A DNA stretch of 64,000 nt from Glandiceps talaboti (lineage: Eukaryota > Hemichordata > Enteropneusta > Spengelidae), in NCBI RefSeq assembly GCF_964340395.1, contig NC_135564.1:668501-732500 (forward strand). Direction: 5' to 3'. The notes beneath the pieces were generated by a model that was given only the letters and a program-made list of their open reading frames with translations, had not been told where the DNA came from and did not search any database. Positions 13,583 through 51,619 of the stretch are shown piece by piece (the stretch's first letter is position 1; the number at the start of each line of letters is the position of its first letter). The position numbers were made by a program, and so were the translations under genes.

Positions 13583-15310
13583 CTATTGAAGTTAACGATT
13601 CAGCGAATATGAACAGAAACATTTGACACGTAGTTTGTACAAATAATCAATGTATTGAAAGATTCGTTTCCATCACTATTATTACTTTGTGAAGATAAGA
13701 AAACATGACATAGTAGATTCAGATGCTAATTTCTTAACGACTTAAGTATGTTAGTGGAGCAAGCTACAATTATGAATGTATAAACGTTAACATAGCTTGC
13801 CTCGTTACCTGTACGTATTGCTCTCTTCTAAATCAGTGTCATCATTAGCAATGGTTAGCATTAAAAGCTTGGATAAAAGGAAAGTGTTTATTGGTCGGCT
13901 TAGTCATATTACAGAAAGCCATAGATAATGTTGGACTTCACAGTATCTCTCGTCAAATCAATAAAATCTCTCTCAAGAGAAGCATAAATATGACTATTCG
14001 GTAATCTCTTGGTAGTATCAAGGCGTGTGGGATGCATAAATATGCTTCATTTTTTTGTTGCAGAAACCAGTTGTTGTCCACCTGAGTTGATGGAAAGATA
14101 AAATACAGTTGACTTGAAAAGATTGACGAGGAGATTCTTACGAAATGATTCGTTCTATATCCCATAATGACCTACTTAATCAGAATCATTTACATATCTA
14201 GTACCGTAGTTAAAGAAAATGGCTCTCTAGGTGACAAGTCTGTAATGTATTGACTGATCGTACTTATAACAAGATCATATAGTTACAAAGTGTTATATTT
14301 ATCTCATCTCAGATGACGACATATACTTCTGTTGGAATATAATAACGCAGAGAAAGTAACGCGGGTGCTCTGATGTTCATAATTTCCAGTGTATACTACA
14401 CTGTAAGTATGTAAATTCAGTTGCATTTATAGGACATTTTCACGAATCTAACGTCTGTACCTATAGCAACGTCACGGAGATAGGGGTAGTCAAAAGTGTA
14501 ATGCGCTACCTTGTTATCTTTCTATTTTGCTGCTGACTACATCAACGAACTGTAGTAATATTTCATCTTTCTCACCTTGCTTTATTAACTTCACTCTACA
14601 GTCTTCCGATAAAGTCCATGATGATTCACAGCGTAATCGCCTTTCTATGTGTCATAACCCTTGATTTAGTTATCAAGATGTATATTATTAAAGCGATGTA
14701 TGGGAAAGACAGTTCTGCCATATATGGAAAACAGACATGTATTATTTGGTACATCTAAAAATACTAGTACACTGTATATCTAAACTTTACCGGTGTCACA
14801 TCGATGTCTCTCTCTTACTTCTGTCGTAACAGTATCTCGATAACAAATGATTATAGGTTAATAGGATCGCTTGTACGTTTTTGTTTCTTGGGATACACGA
14901 GAGAGAAGGCAAAGTATGATAATTTATTTCTTTTAATTTATCCAGATGTAATATTAAAATGGATACCAAGTCGCCCTTTGAATATATAAGTCGTTCAAAA
15001 CAAGACGATAAAACTATGGGACCGCTTTCTATAGGTTATATAAAACGTCAGTTTAATTTTCGATATGATAAAATTGTTAAAATAGTGATTTTATATTAAA
15101 ATGGATATGAGTTCTTCGTTCAGATATTGACGATTTTTCTTGTTTAGGTCAAATAATACAGTTGTGCTAAATATTGCAGGATATAGTCTCAAACTCAATT
15201 ACTCAATTATTATTTACCTTTTCATTGCAATGAAAATGTGTTCAAATCTCTGAAAACCAGAAAAAAGATTAAACCATTTTAATCCAAATGTTGTCAAAAT
15301 TATCATATAA
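13583..15310. other. Gene-free stretch
   Basis: No exon, repeat array or RNA gene that I can support. Confidence 0.5.
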
Positions 15311-15486
15311 ATTTGAAGCCAACATGCAAACTGAGCATGCTCAGATGTACAGGATTGTAGGATTGTCTGGAGTCGGTGAGAAGCAAAATGACAGATGTTA
15401 ACAGTAGCGATTAATTCATGTTTATCAATTAAATAATATTACATGTCCCATGATGCACTATTCAATATGGTTGTTTTAGCTTCCAG
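15311..15486. mobile_element. Diverged MITE-like element related to the copy at 59.5 kb
   Basis: It shares the CTGAGCATGCTCAGATG block near one end and CATGTCCCATGATGCACTAT at the other with the reverse complement of the 59548-59799 element. The inverted ends are too worn to define. It lies just beyond the 3' end of the LINE. Confidence 0.45.
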
Positions 15487-15947
15487 TTGTCTATTCTTTT
15501 ACACTAGCGTGACATATTAATAATACAAATAATAATAATATTAATAAATTCTTTTCAGCGCATTACGCAAAAAGCCTCAATGAGCTTTATATATCTCAAA
15601 AATAAAAACTATCAAAGGAAAGGTAAAACAGTGAAATGTCTAGGATGAACACAAAGAAAGACCATAAAAACCACTAAAAACGTAAAGTCTAGGATGAACA
15701 CAAAGAAAGACCATAAAACCACTATTAAGCGTAATGTCATGTCCAAGAAAAACAAAGAAAGACCTTTAAAAAACCCGCTAAAACGTAATGTCCAAGATGA
15801 AACAAAGTTTTAAAAAAAACCTTTATAAAATCTATTACAATACCAAGTAAAATGTTTGGCATAAGAATTTGTAAAAAATTGAAAAACATTTTTAAAACAA
15901 ACTGTTCCAAAATGAATCACTGTTAAAAGTATATTGTACAATATGTG

Positions 15948-16400
15948 CTAAGTGTTTGTGAACAAATATGTCTTAAGTTGTGACTTGAATGATTCCATCG
16001 ATTCAGCTCTCCTAATGTGAATTGGGAGAGAGTTCCGTAACTTAGGACCAGCAACAGAGAAGGCGCGATCTCCATTGATAGTAGTTGCAACACAGGGGTG
16101 GTAACTATAAACTGGGTGCTGGAACGTATAGTCCGCGTCGACTTGTGTACTGCTAACAGTTGAGATGCAGAGTGGTGACAATTTGTTGATAGCATTGTAT
16201 GATGACGATTTGGTACACGATGCGTTGTCGTACAGGTAACCACTGCAAAGGTTACGTAATACTGGTGAGACTGATCATATCTACGTAGTTTTACAGCAAA
16301 TATATCAGCTGTGTTCTGCAATCGTAGAAGTTTGGGGATCTCTTTGTCTAGACGACGGAATTGCAATATTAAATCCAGCCTAGAGGTAACAAATATGTGG
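15948..16400 (-). pseudogene. LINE post-RT C-terminal region remnant
   Basis: Two minus-strand frames together show IHIFVTSRLD, LRLQNTA, an LHWLPVRQRI-like stretch with mutations, YSYHPCVAT and SVAGPKLRNSLPIHIRRAES, ending SFKSQLKTYLFTNT. This is the conserved region after the reverse transcriptase core in CR1/jockey-type LINEs. A frameshift near 16190-16250 breaks it. Confidence 0.85.
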
Positions 16401-16804
16401 ATTAGTCTTTCAGTACTGGTGTTGTCGAGGTATTTCCGAAATGTTTTGAAGTAGCTAGCAAACTGTCGGTTCGCAAGTTTTTAATGATATTCAGAAGCTG
16501 GCAATGTATCGCGAATTTCTTGAGTTAGCATCTTGTCAATGATCTTGAAAAGTTGTTTCTGATCACGGTTAGTAATTCTGTCTGAATGATAAGCAATCTC
16601 AAAGGTGTACGTGGTCTTTGGGGCATAGCATGTTGATTAATACATTGTTTTCAAAGTTGTGTTGTATTGCATTATGATAGCAGTCAGAACTGTGTGGCGA
16701 TACTTGGATGTCCTTATGTATTTCTACCATGTTGATACTCTTGCAATTACGATAACGTACTTTGCGCCTTGTTGAATTTACGACAGGTATAGCAAGATTA
16801 GAAC

Positions 16805-17510
16805 TCACGGTATCACGGTCACATCATTTACTTGCCTGTGGTCAGATGGAAGACCTCTGTGAATAGCAGCACTTGAAACGAGGTTATCTGTTTGACGTGA
16901 GATGATCAAATCAAGAGTGTGCCCACAACGATGAGTGGTTTCCGTAGTATGTTTTTGAAGGTTGGAGGATTCAAGTAGCTCAAGGAACTGTGATGCCTCA
17001 CGATTTGTTACGTCATCTATGTGAAAGTTAAAGTCACCCGCAATAAGTAGGTAGCCAGGAGCAGTTGTTGATGTTTCAATCAGCAAAGAATATTGGCTGA
17101 GGAACGTTGGTGTTGTCAACTTGTTCTCCTTTGATGGGATGGACGGTAGAGTACATTGTGATCAGACGTACTGTGGTAGACTTTGAGGTAACAGTAAGAT
17201 CAGTATGATCAAAAGAATTGTAGTTAGTGGGTGATTTATTGATCTTGACATTGAATCCCATTCGTAATAGGACACCAACTCCACCACCTTTACTTTTGCG
17301 AGGAACGTGATATAAATTATGATCAGGTAAGGTACTTCTCAGTTCAGAGATGGCATAGGTATCACCAAAGTTACCAGTAAGCCAGGTTTCAGTTATGGAG
17401 ATGATTTCAAGTTTTTTTTCTCAATAATAAGGTCACTTAATGATGTTATCTTTGACCTCATGGCTTGTGTATTCCATACTGCCATTGAGATGGTTACTGG
17501 GTGATGATTC
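16805..17510 (-). pseudogene. LINE endonuclease (APE type) remnant
   Basis: Reading down the minus strand one sees VWNTQAMRSKITSLSDLI, then ITETWL, GGGVGVLL, LLIAGDFNFHIDDV, HRCGHTLDLIISR and LPSDHRQV. These are the ordered motifs of the LINE endonuclease: the ETW, GDFN and SDH signatures are all visible. At least two frameshifts are present, one in an A-run near 17411-17418 and another near 17110-17150. In the intact family it nicks target DNA; this copy cannot make a working enzyme. Confidence 0.85.
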
Positions 17511-17752
17511 GTCCATTTCACCAGTGGACTGTTCATCAGGTTGCCTTTGTGATGGTGTTCCATCTGTGCATTTGTACACTTGTGAGTCTGATCTGCGATC
17601 AATACAGAAATCAGTTGTTTCTCTTTTGTTCCACTGGCACACCCTCTTTTGGTTAGCCATGTCCTGTATATATTTATTGTCTTCAGCTGACTCTAGACAA
17701 TGCACGATTGTTGATTACTGCTTTCTTGATACTAATTAAGACAGCTCTCGTG

Positions 17753-17917
17753 TATAATAATGAAACCATATTACCAGGTGCTAGATATAATAATGAAACC
17801 ATATTACCAGGTGCTAGATATAATAATGAAACCATATTACCAGGTGCTAGGTATAATAATGAAACCATATTACCAGGTGCTAGATATAATAATGAAACCA
17901 TATTACCAGGTGCTAGG
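17753..17917. repeat. 33-bp tandem repeat, 5 copies
   Basis: Five near-identical units begin at 17753, 17786, 17819, 17852 and 17885 (TATAATAATGAAACCATATT then ACCAGGTGCTAGA). The array lies immediately at the 5' side of the minus-strand LINE. Confidence 0.95.
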
Positions 17918-19042
17918 TTAGCACAAGACTGCAGCAAGCTACCAACCGAAAATAGCACTTCTGATAGGTCCAAAAGTATCACAGAATATTCATAAAACTA
18001 ATAAGAACAGTGAGTCCACAGAAAGTTCTCGAAATCAGGTAGAATTATAAACTAGATGAGGAGGGGCAACTTGAGTGCGGCCTCACAACAAAACTCATTT
18101 ACATATACATTATATATTGTATCACATTTACACTTTCGTAAAAATGACAGAAGTGTACAGCCAGGACTAGAAATGTGTTGCCATGTGAATAAGGACCCCG
18201 TTGTATGATAACTTCACTGTGTTGAGAACCATAACCATAAGACTGTGATAAAGCACTCTTTGTTGAAATATAACTCTGATGGATGAGTACAAAGTAATCG
18301 ACTTGTGAAACATCACATGGCGCCAAAACAATCAAACGGCCCCTGGCGCATGAATTTATTCAGACAGTTCTGAACAACACCTGCCTGACAGGTCACATAC
18401 ACTGTTTCTTTTTTATTTTACTCAAGATGAATTTGGTTTTCTTAAACCATGTTTCACCAATAAATGGCAACACATTTCTCTATAGAATTGTAAAAAATAT
18501 TCAAAAATTCCTTTGTAAGGAGGTAATCGGCACAACAAAAGACGTAATTGAATGATGACGACAAATTCAGTTGAAATGATCATATAAGAAATGATATCGG
18601 CTATGTTTTAGAAATTCATATGTTTAGCCAACGAATTCTGTGGCGAAACAATGGATGTGTGAACAGGATGACAATATTCTCAGTTACAACTGAATTAGGT
18701 TGGCGTAACAAGGATGAAGGTGATAAAAAGACTTTTGAAAATCCTTACAATTGCTGTGATTGGACGATCATGAAAACCTCACAAATGATAAATACTTTAT
18801 TGGACAATTTTGACACTTTTTTCACACGTAGCTGACTTTAATCGAGTAAGGTTTCTTAGTATTTACAATTTATGTTTTAATTGGAAATTAATAATATTGG
18901 ACTAAATAAGAAATGATCACATGTAGGCGTTCATAAATAAAAGAGTTCGTTCAATGGTTGTATGTGGAAAGAAAAGTATAGCTATAACATGCTTGAAGGA
19001 CGACAATAGCAATTAGGAAAAATCAAGGATGACCTGGGCTTA
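17918..19042. other. Gene-free stretch
   Basis: Nothing supported apart from a possible trace of repeat family R1 near 18425-18455. Confidence 0.5.
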
Positions 19043-19043
19043 C

Positions 19044-19130
<87 letters not shown>

Positions 19131-19345
19131 TTGAGATAGACAGGCAGGCGGGCAAATAAATAGACAGACAAGTGGACAAACAGGCAGACAGACAGACAAA
19201 CAGACACATAGACATACATCTAACGAAAGACAGGAATACAGACACAACATCTCAATTGCACTCTAAACAGCATCGTATCACATCATATGGCATCACATCA
19301 CATTAAATCACATCACATCACATCACGTCACATCACATCACGTCA
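19043..19345. repeat. (GACA)n array followed by CATCA-type pentamers
   Basis: GACA units run about 19043-19130 and become degenerate to 19220. From about 19269 to 19345 there is a CATCA pentamer run with CGTCA variants. Confidence 0.92.
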
Positions 19346-19781
19346 TGTATATATTTGCACAGAATTAATAAAACAAGAATAGCAGACGAATGTAGTTTTA
19401 TAAAGTCATAAGTTTAATAAAACAACCGTTTTAAGGCATTTCTTATCTTTCTCTTCATATTTGAAGGAAATCCAATTGATGACAGTGTTACCTTTTACTG
19501 TCAGTTAAATGGTTGTCCAAGTGATGACAGCGTTCTATCAATGTCATCAAAATAGTGACCTTATTAATCCAGGGTCATGCCATTCAAAACATTCCAGAGA
19601 TTACACACCAAGATATGAGTTATTAGTGCTCTTAGAGACCAATGTGTAGGAGATATAGACGTAAAGAATCTTGAAAATACCACAGGTTGAATTTAGTTTA
19701 TTAGTGATGACGCCAGTCTTATGATCCAAATTAAGACGACTCTTTTCAGCACAATAAACAAATAACATGTAGTTTGTTGAG

Positions 19782-19783
19782 AC

Positions 19784-19824
<41 letters not shown>

Positions 19825-19915
19825 ATGTATGTATGTATGTATGTATGTATGTGTGTGTGTGTATGTATGTATGTATGTATGTATGTATGTATGTATGTAT
19901 GTATGTATGTATGTA

Positions 19916-19966
<51 letters not shown>

Positions 19967-20100
19967 ATGTATGTATGTATGTATGTATGTATGTATGTAT
20001 GTATGTGTGTATGTGTGTATGTGTGTGTGTGTGTGTTTGTTTGTTTTTGGGTATATGTGAGTATGTTTGTTTGTTTGTTTGTTTGTTTGTTTGTGGGTAT
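19782..20100. repeat. Compound microsatellite (TG)n/(TGTA)n/(TGTC)n/(TGTA)n/(TTTG)n
   Basis: Blocks follow each other in a mirror-like order: TG, TGTA, TG, TGTA, TGTC, TGTA, TG, TTTG. A GGGTATATGTGAxTATGT phrase occurs twice at the right end. Confidence 0.95.
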
Positions 20101-20106
20101 ATGTGA

Positions 20107-22500
20107 ATATGTAGTTTTAATGTTGGTATGAATTGATGTATAATATGTTATTACCTTTATGTGGGAATAATGTCTGTCTTGAAGTCATAGATATACATAG
20201 GCATGGGAAAAAACGTTTTGTTTCATTTTCTATTGTTGACAACATTATCTCGAAAGAATCACATCGTATTCATTCAGACTTCTAATAATCAGTTTTATTC
20301 CATCACGTGTTTATCTTTTACGTGATGTCATACATTACCATAGGGTAAGGAACCTAATGCATATATAACAAGTTTGTTGAAGGCAATCGATGTGACAATT
20401 GGTAATCATAACCACTTATATGAATAACTTACAAACTGTCCTAAAGTTCACCGTTTCATTGATGAGTTTAACTTCTGAGTAGATACATGGGACATGATGC
20501 AATTATATCAAACTAGGAAGACACGACTTTCCGTCTATTTGCATATTGATTTGTCTCCAAAATCTGTCTTCTAGAGTCGTCAAAACACTTATTATAGGGC
20601 CTGAAGAATGTTTTGTTGACACGTAAAAATTGTGCCCTACTAATAAAAAACATAGTATGACGTAGTTTGAAATTCTTGAAAAAGTAACTTGTGGTCATTA
20701 CTATCCCATAATATATTTGCATAATTTGAATAATGAGACAATCCACCCAATGAAAGTCACGTAAAATTTAAACCTCTGCAATGGTGATACAAATAAGTTA
20801 TGTCGATGCTCTCATTTATTGTGCACACCCTTGTAATAAAGAAAGTTTATTTAATTTATAAAATCGAGTTTTCCTAGTACTGTGCGTTGATGCATATTAT
20901 GAGTTTTATACTCTTTGTTGTTGCACTGCTGTCTCCTTTCTGTAGCATCAAACAATAGTTACACACTGACCAGCTGTAGTTTGTAGAGCAATTTCACTCA
21001 ACATTTGGAAAGATGATTACGTAAATTTATGTTAGTAATACTACCGATTTACTGAGTGGTAACTTATCGTTGGAGACTGTATTTATGCACCAGTGCAGTT
21101 TCATAGCCAGGTCATAAACGGTATTATGAAACATTCTATCAGTTAATAATTTAGTATTGTTGATTTTCAAGTTCATACGTTCCAGTTGATTAAATCAATC
21201 TCTGTATTGTCGGTGACAATAACATAGGCTAAGTGAAAAATGGTGGCTATTTTGTTTGTTTTGACAATCGCCATTTTGAATGTAGTTCACACTTCTTGAT
21301 GACGTTTAACACGAATATCACGACGCTTAACGAGAATATTGTGACGTTTAAAATGGATATCAGGACTTTTAACGTGTCTCATATTTACGTCAAATACCAT
21401 CACTTATGACGAATACAGTTCATCAATGACGCCTCGTCGCCGCTTGGAATTATTTTAGATGGACCTGAAGAATATTCTTTGAAACTTATTATGTATGCTG
21501 AGGGAAGACGTAAACAAGCGGCAATAATTGAAATATTCAGCTTTGTCTTGAAGTAGTTCTACGGTGAACTGATTTCTAAGATAGTTCCTTCATTCTAACA
21601 ATTCCCTCATTAAGACTTTCAACATGTATATACTTTTAGATCACGTGACGTGGAAAATATCGAGAAGGAGACTATTGATTTGACCGTTACTTGTGTTACG
21701 GTCATTAGTTTGTTATTTTCCCTTCATGTGATAGCGGCAGAAGACGTGAAGGAATAGACAGAATCTCAATTTCTAGCGATTCATGCTATCCAGACAGAGT
21801 TGCTTCTTAACGATTGGGGGAATAATACAAGGATGAGACCATATAAGGCAGTGCGTATTGGTTCTAGTTTATCATGCAATGCGGTCCCTCTTAATGAGCA
21901 ACCTTCTCTGTCGTTTGCTTTGCGATGACGTAGCGTCATTTTCTTCAATTACTGCATTGATTTTAGCTGCATTGTCAGTGAGCAGCTGTGCATTCACTTT
22001 GATGTACAATCAATGTAGGGTCAATTATCTCAAACATTTTTGCGATGACAGCAAAACTTTCAATTTCTTTGATTTGTCCGACTCCCTAGGCTACTGAACA
22101 TTGTCAATGCTGAAATGATTCACTTTAAAACGGCGGAAATACATTTGATGGCGGAACTATATAAATAACTTCGATCAAAGTGTCTTGTCAATTGCTTAGG
22201 TGTGGATGTAATAAGGAGAGTTTACAAGTGTTGACTATTCAAGTTGGAGCAAAGTACACAGTCCATGAATCATTTTGATTATCCACAATGTGAAAAATGA
22301 CCGAAAGAATTTTAATTGTCCAAAATTGATGACAATGTCATTTTACTTCGATGTAGTAAGTAACGCTAATTTCCAATATATGGGCATGCGATTTCCCATA
22401 TATGGACATAATGACAGAATTGTATCTAATGGGGAAAGTAAAGTGACCCAAGGTTAATGCAGGATGTAAATATCTACCTGTCAATTTGAAGGTCGGTGTC
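20107..22500. other. Gene-free stretch upstream of GAD
   Basis: No recognisable gene. A TCACGTGA palindrome at 21641-21648 and a TATATAAA at 22158 could belong to a GAD promoter, but neither can be supported from sequence alone. Confidence 0.45.
21298..21385. repeat. Short degenerate repeat of GACGTTTAACxxGAATATxx units
   Basis: Four imperfect units of about 21 bases carry GACGTTTAA, GACGCTTAA, GACGTTTAA and GACTTTTAA in turn. Confidence 0.6.
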
Positions 22501-22510
22501 GGGAAATGAG

Positions 22511-22544
22511 GTGGGGGTGGGGGTGGGGGTAGGGGCGGGGGTGG
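22511..22544 (+). other. Predicted G-quadruplex motif
   Basis: Five runs of four or five G are separated by one- or two-base loops (T, T, TA, C), the densest possible type of canonical quadruplex motif. It lies about 700 bases upstream of the GAD start codon on the sense strand. Confidence 0.75.
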
Positions 22545-22700
22545 TGTGGGTGGATTATTGATGATATTGTGATTTTTTGGAGAAACACATCAGTCAATAC
22601 GTCATTTCTTTCGTAAAATGTTGAAAACATCGATGATAATTGAGGAATCGGTACGATGATCGACTTTATCTAACGGGGAAAACTGGAAATAGCTTGCAAG

Positions 22701-22816
22701 ACTATAGTTTTAAGACGAGAGATTCGTTGAGAAACGACAGACTATGGTTTTAAGACGAGAGATTCGTTGAGAAACGACAGACTATGGTTTTAAGACGAGA
22801 GATTCGTTGAGAAATG
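22701..22816. repeat. 40-bp tandem repeat, 3 copies
   Basis: Units at 22701, 22741 and 22781 (ACTATGGTTTTAAGACGAGA then GATTCGTTGAGAAACGACAG) differ at only a few bases, so the expansion is recent. Confidence 0.95.
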
Positions 22817-23238
22817 AGATTTATAGAGATCGATCTTCTACTCTTCACAGCTAGATGTTTCTTGAATTGTTAGATTTCGTATCGAACCTTATCTTTCAGA
22901 GAAGAAAAGAATCCAACACAATCAATGCCACTTCTCAGAGAACGACCAATCAGATTGTACGTTGGTTGTTTACATGAATTATGGTAATATACATATTCAT
23001 AAAATGTTCTGACGTCATCATGCGTGGTGGTCACTGTATTTGTTACTTTTACTTAAAGAGTAAGTGAACACACACGACACATAACCAATAAATTAAATCA
23101 AGGAGCAGGTTTAAAATCCAATCTATCTGTCTTCAGCCTTCGAGCAAGCAGTAAACACCCACTAATATTTCGATAGACGGAAACCAGCACACAGTAAGAA
23201 TTGCGTAGGCCCTGCTATTAATTGACATTTTTACCGAT

Positions 23239-48310
<25,072 letters not shown>

Positions 48311-48539
48311 TCTAAGCCCCTTGTGAACAGCCCTTAGCGCACACCACTTACCGTGCTATATACAACAGGAACTTCATGCAGACAACATCTGAAATAGACG
48401 CTACTTCTACACACACAAAAATCTCTTTGGAGTAGAATTATCTGTACAAAGATCAGAGAGACAGCATAGAATCGTGATCGTCAAACATTCCGTGTTACTT
48501 ATTGTTTAAAGAACTAATGTGCATTTTGAGCACACAATT

Positions 48540-48545
48540 ATTAAA
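48540..48545 (+). promoter_or_regulatory. Candidate GAD polyadenylation signal (ATTAAA)
   Basis: An ATTAAA hexamer lies 230 bases after the GAD stop; a canonical AATAAA lies farther on at 49116-49121. Either could be used. The hexamers are common by chance in DNA this AT-rich, so the call is weak. Confidence 0.25.
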
Positions 48546-50553
48546 AGAGATAGCAATATATTGGATAATGTATTTCTGGTCAGAAACCAGAACAATTCTC
48601 AAGCAAATCCCGTTCCCTAAATCTCTTAGCCCCATATTATTTTTCCTATATACCCATGAAATCGACAATGGCTAGCTAAACTATCGAAGTGTCGTCGGAA
48701 ACACAGTGAGTTGGGAAAGGACATACACCCAACATGAATATTGAGAGGTCATTATTTCTCCAGTCATGTTATAGTATGTGTGATATGGCTAATAATAACT
48801 TAATATGCTGGTATGCATTTATGCAAATTCAGTTATTTGCCGTTGAAGGAACATATATGCAATATTCCGATCGCGTATTTTGTCCGATTGAGTAAAAGTA
48901 TTTAAAAAATAAGTAGGGCGTCACTTGAACCACCGTATTGAAATATCCCCGCTGAACAAACAACAGTTTAATAACTTCAAGTACACAATCCGATGGCAAT
49001 GAATATTCACCGTTGGTAATGAATAATAAGTATCACATTTGCATACTGCAACGATAGTTATTACTATATACTCAACATAAATGAATATTTATTGTCCTCG
49101 AATTGTGCACTAAGGAATAAATGGAGCGTTTATCTTATAAAAATGTATCTTTACACTGAGTAAGGATTAGAAGGTAATGGGTATCTTTGTCATTTATCAC
49201 TAAATAGGGACGTTTTTACCCCATGTTGTATTTTAGTGGGTGATACAATTAGTTCCATCGACTTTTGAGGCTAACTATGGTATTACAAGTATTTAGTACA
49301 AAGCTTGAATCATACAGAGTAATATACTTTGATTTTGATAGTATTTGAACCAAGTAATTTAACTTAAGTAGAGCTTAATTACAAATAGATTACTCAAATG
49401 TACCGTGGTAATTTCGTCAATCAGCCAAAATGACCAAGAAAGCGCCCATGAATTAAGGTAATAAGGAGACAACAAGTTAATTTTTCAGAATAACCCCAGA
49501 ATAATACTACACAGATAAGGAAATAAAAAGGCCGTTCTTTGTCTGTGATTGCTACAATACTACCCATTTAAAATTGCCAAAATTATGAAAACTTTACAAG
49601 TGACTGATATGTTCTGAGCCATATCACATACCAAGCCAAATAAATACAACCAGGGAAATATTTCTTTTGCAAGTTTGGCCTTCACAAATAATTAGGCAAA
49701 ATGATGATATTATAAAGACAACCAACTGCAATTGTTACGTGATTGCAGTTTCTAACACATTCTGCTACATTAGTATAGAGACTTCTAGTGATTATCGCAC
49801 TAGTTCCAAGCAGATTGTGTCTTATCAAAATTATATTCATAAATTGTATCTTTAGTTTCATAGCATTTTGTATCATGTTCGCCATCAACATAGAATGATG
49901 GGTAGCCATTACAGTATGCAATAGTAATTATATATCCATTGACTGATTGTTGGATAGTCTAACATTGTAATTGAAAATGATTGCCTTGTATGATTGGTAC
50001 TAGCCAATACAATATGATTGGACCACAGACAAGGAAAAGACTTCGTTAGTGATTAGAAGTAGAAGGAAGTCAGTCATTGTACGTGTGTAACTCCATTTCA
50101 ACTAATATACTGTATCGCTCAGAAATGTAACGGAAATAGACAAATGAAATATTCAGACAAGCGTTTCAGTTATATCTAGTGTATTAATGAACATGTAATT
50201 AAGAAGTCAAAACATGTTCTAAAAACGCTTGGCTTGGTGAAATAACATCGTTATTCTATATTACATTGTACTTGTCCTCTAGGTCTAATTTTACTATAAT
50301 GAGGGGGCATGCAGCGATAGAGAATAAACTGAGACTATGCCAAAGTCTAATAAAAACGATGAGCCGAAAGGGTAGGGTGTTGTTCTTGTTAAATGCATTT
50401 AATCAATCTATTTCTATAGATCGAGTTACATTTCCACGGGAATAGGTGGGAAGGCTATGTATGGAAATGATAATTGTTGATTACCAGCGGGATGATAAGG
50501 AGCGTATTAAATGTATCTGTATCATAACCGAATAACGAGCTCGTGAACGAATA

Positions 50554-50902
50554 CAATAGAAGCCAGTTTACCTGAAATAGACCGTTGTCTGACCTGACAA
50601 AAATCTGACTAAAATTACTACATTTAATCATCTCGCTTGACAAAAAGCTCACTGAAACTGTTACATTTTATCGTCTGGCTAGACACAACCCTCCTATTGT
50701 TACATTTTACTCCGAAGCACCTACTTGTAGCTCACGCAAAGAACGTGTCGCATTTATTGTAATGTTTTTTGTCGCGCCAGAAGATAAAATGTAGCAATGT
50801 TAGTAAGATATTTGTCAAGATTGATATTGCAATGTAGCTATGTTAGTGAGAGTTTTATTGTGCCAGACCATGTTCTGTATCAGATTAAACTGTCTTATAT
50901 TG
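50554..50902. mobile_element. Foldback transposon copy 2 (short)
   Basis: It is shorter than the copy at 11.8 kb but built the same way: two or three inward-facing 43-bp-type units on the left, a centre with TAGCTCA.GCAAAGAA, and two inverted units on the right (AGATAAAATGTAGCAATGTT). Its ends CAATAGAAGCCAGTTTACC and the complement of AAACTGTCTTATATTG match the ends of the other copy. TA flanks the left end and TC the right, so the target duplication is not clean. Confidence 0.68.
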
Positions 50903-51422
50903 TCATTTACAAGTGAATGTGTACATTACTGCGTATTATCTAAATTTTGATCTTTTTTGTAAAAAGTGTAGCAGAACAGCATAGAGTTGTATTTACATAT
51001 AATTAAATTATGTTACATATATATGTATATAATTGTTTTACCAAAGGGTATAGTAGTCATCATAGCGAGAAGTGAGTGCAGCAAGGGAATTATATAGAAG
51101 AAGAATTCGTTGTAGATGAATCGTGTATATACAATATTTCAGCAATAACAGGAAACCTAACCAAATTAATAAAACTGGTGTCATTGCATATGCAGAGTTC
51201 TGCTTAGATTAATTAACAAGAGGTTTGTGTCAATTACTGAGAGTTTACAAGGTGTATATTTGGCTGTAGAATAAACTAATGTTCATCAGTATTGTGTGTG
51301 TACTTTGTGTCGATTCTTAGTCTTTCTTGAAATGGGAGTTTCCTCGCACTGGCTTTTGGATATAACAAGATATGTTTCAGGGTGGGGCCTGAAATAGGGG
51401 TCTCAGGGTGCTATGGTGTTGT

Positions 51423-51423
<1 letters not shown>

Positions 51424-51506
<83 letters not shown>

Positions 51507-51580
51507 TGTATGTATGTATGTATGTATGTATGTATGTATGTATGTATGTATGTATGTATGTATGTATGTATGTATGTATG

Positions 51581-51619
<39 letters not shown>

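Larger units (their letters stand above)
15522..17740 (-). mobile_element. Decayed non-LTR retrotransposon (LINE, CR1/L2/jockey-like), internally deleted
   Basis: On the minus strand the order is an APE-type endonuclease, the endonuclease-RT linker, then directly the post-RT C-terminal region. The 3' end resembles CR1-group tails, with GCGCTG near 15560 and an ATT-rich tail near 15525-15545. The 3' UTR contains a repeated unit (15630-15800). The catalytic reverse transcriptase core is missing, and there are several frameshifts and stops, so the copy is dead. The clade is judged from motifs such as AGPKLRNSLPIHIRRAE and is not certain. The 5' limit is approximate. Confidence 0.85.

Noticed and set aside
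22158-22165. TATATAAA as a GAD TATA box
   Set aside because: It lies more than 1 kb before the start codon, no transcript start is known, and such strings are common in this AT-rich DNA.
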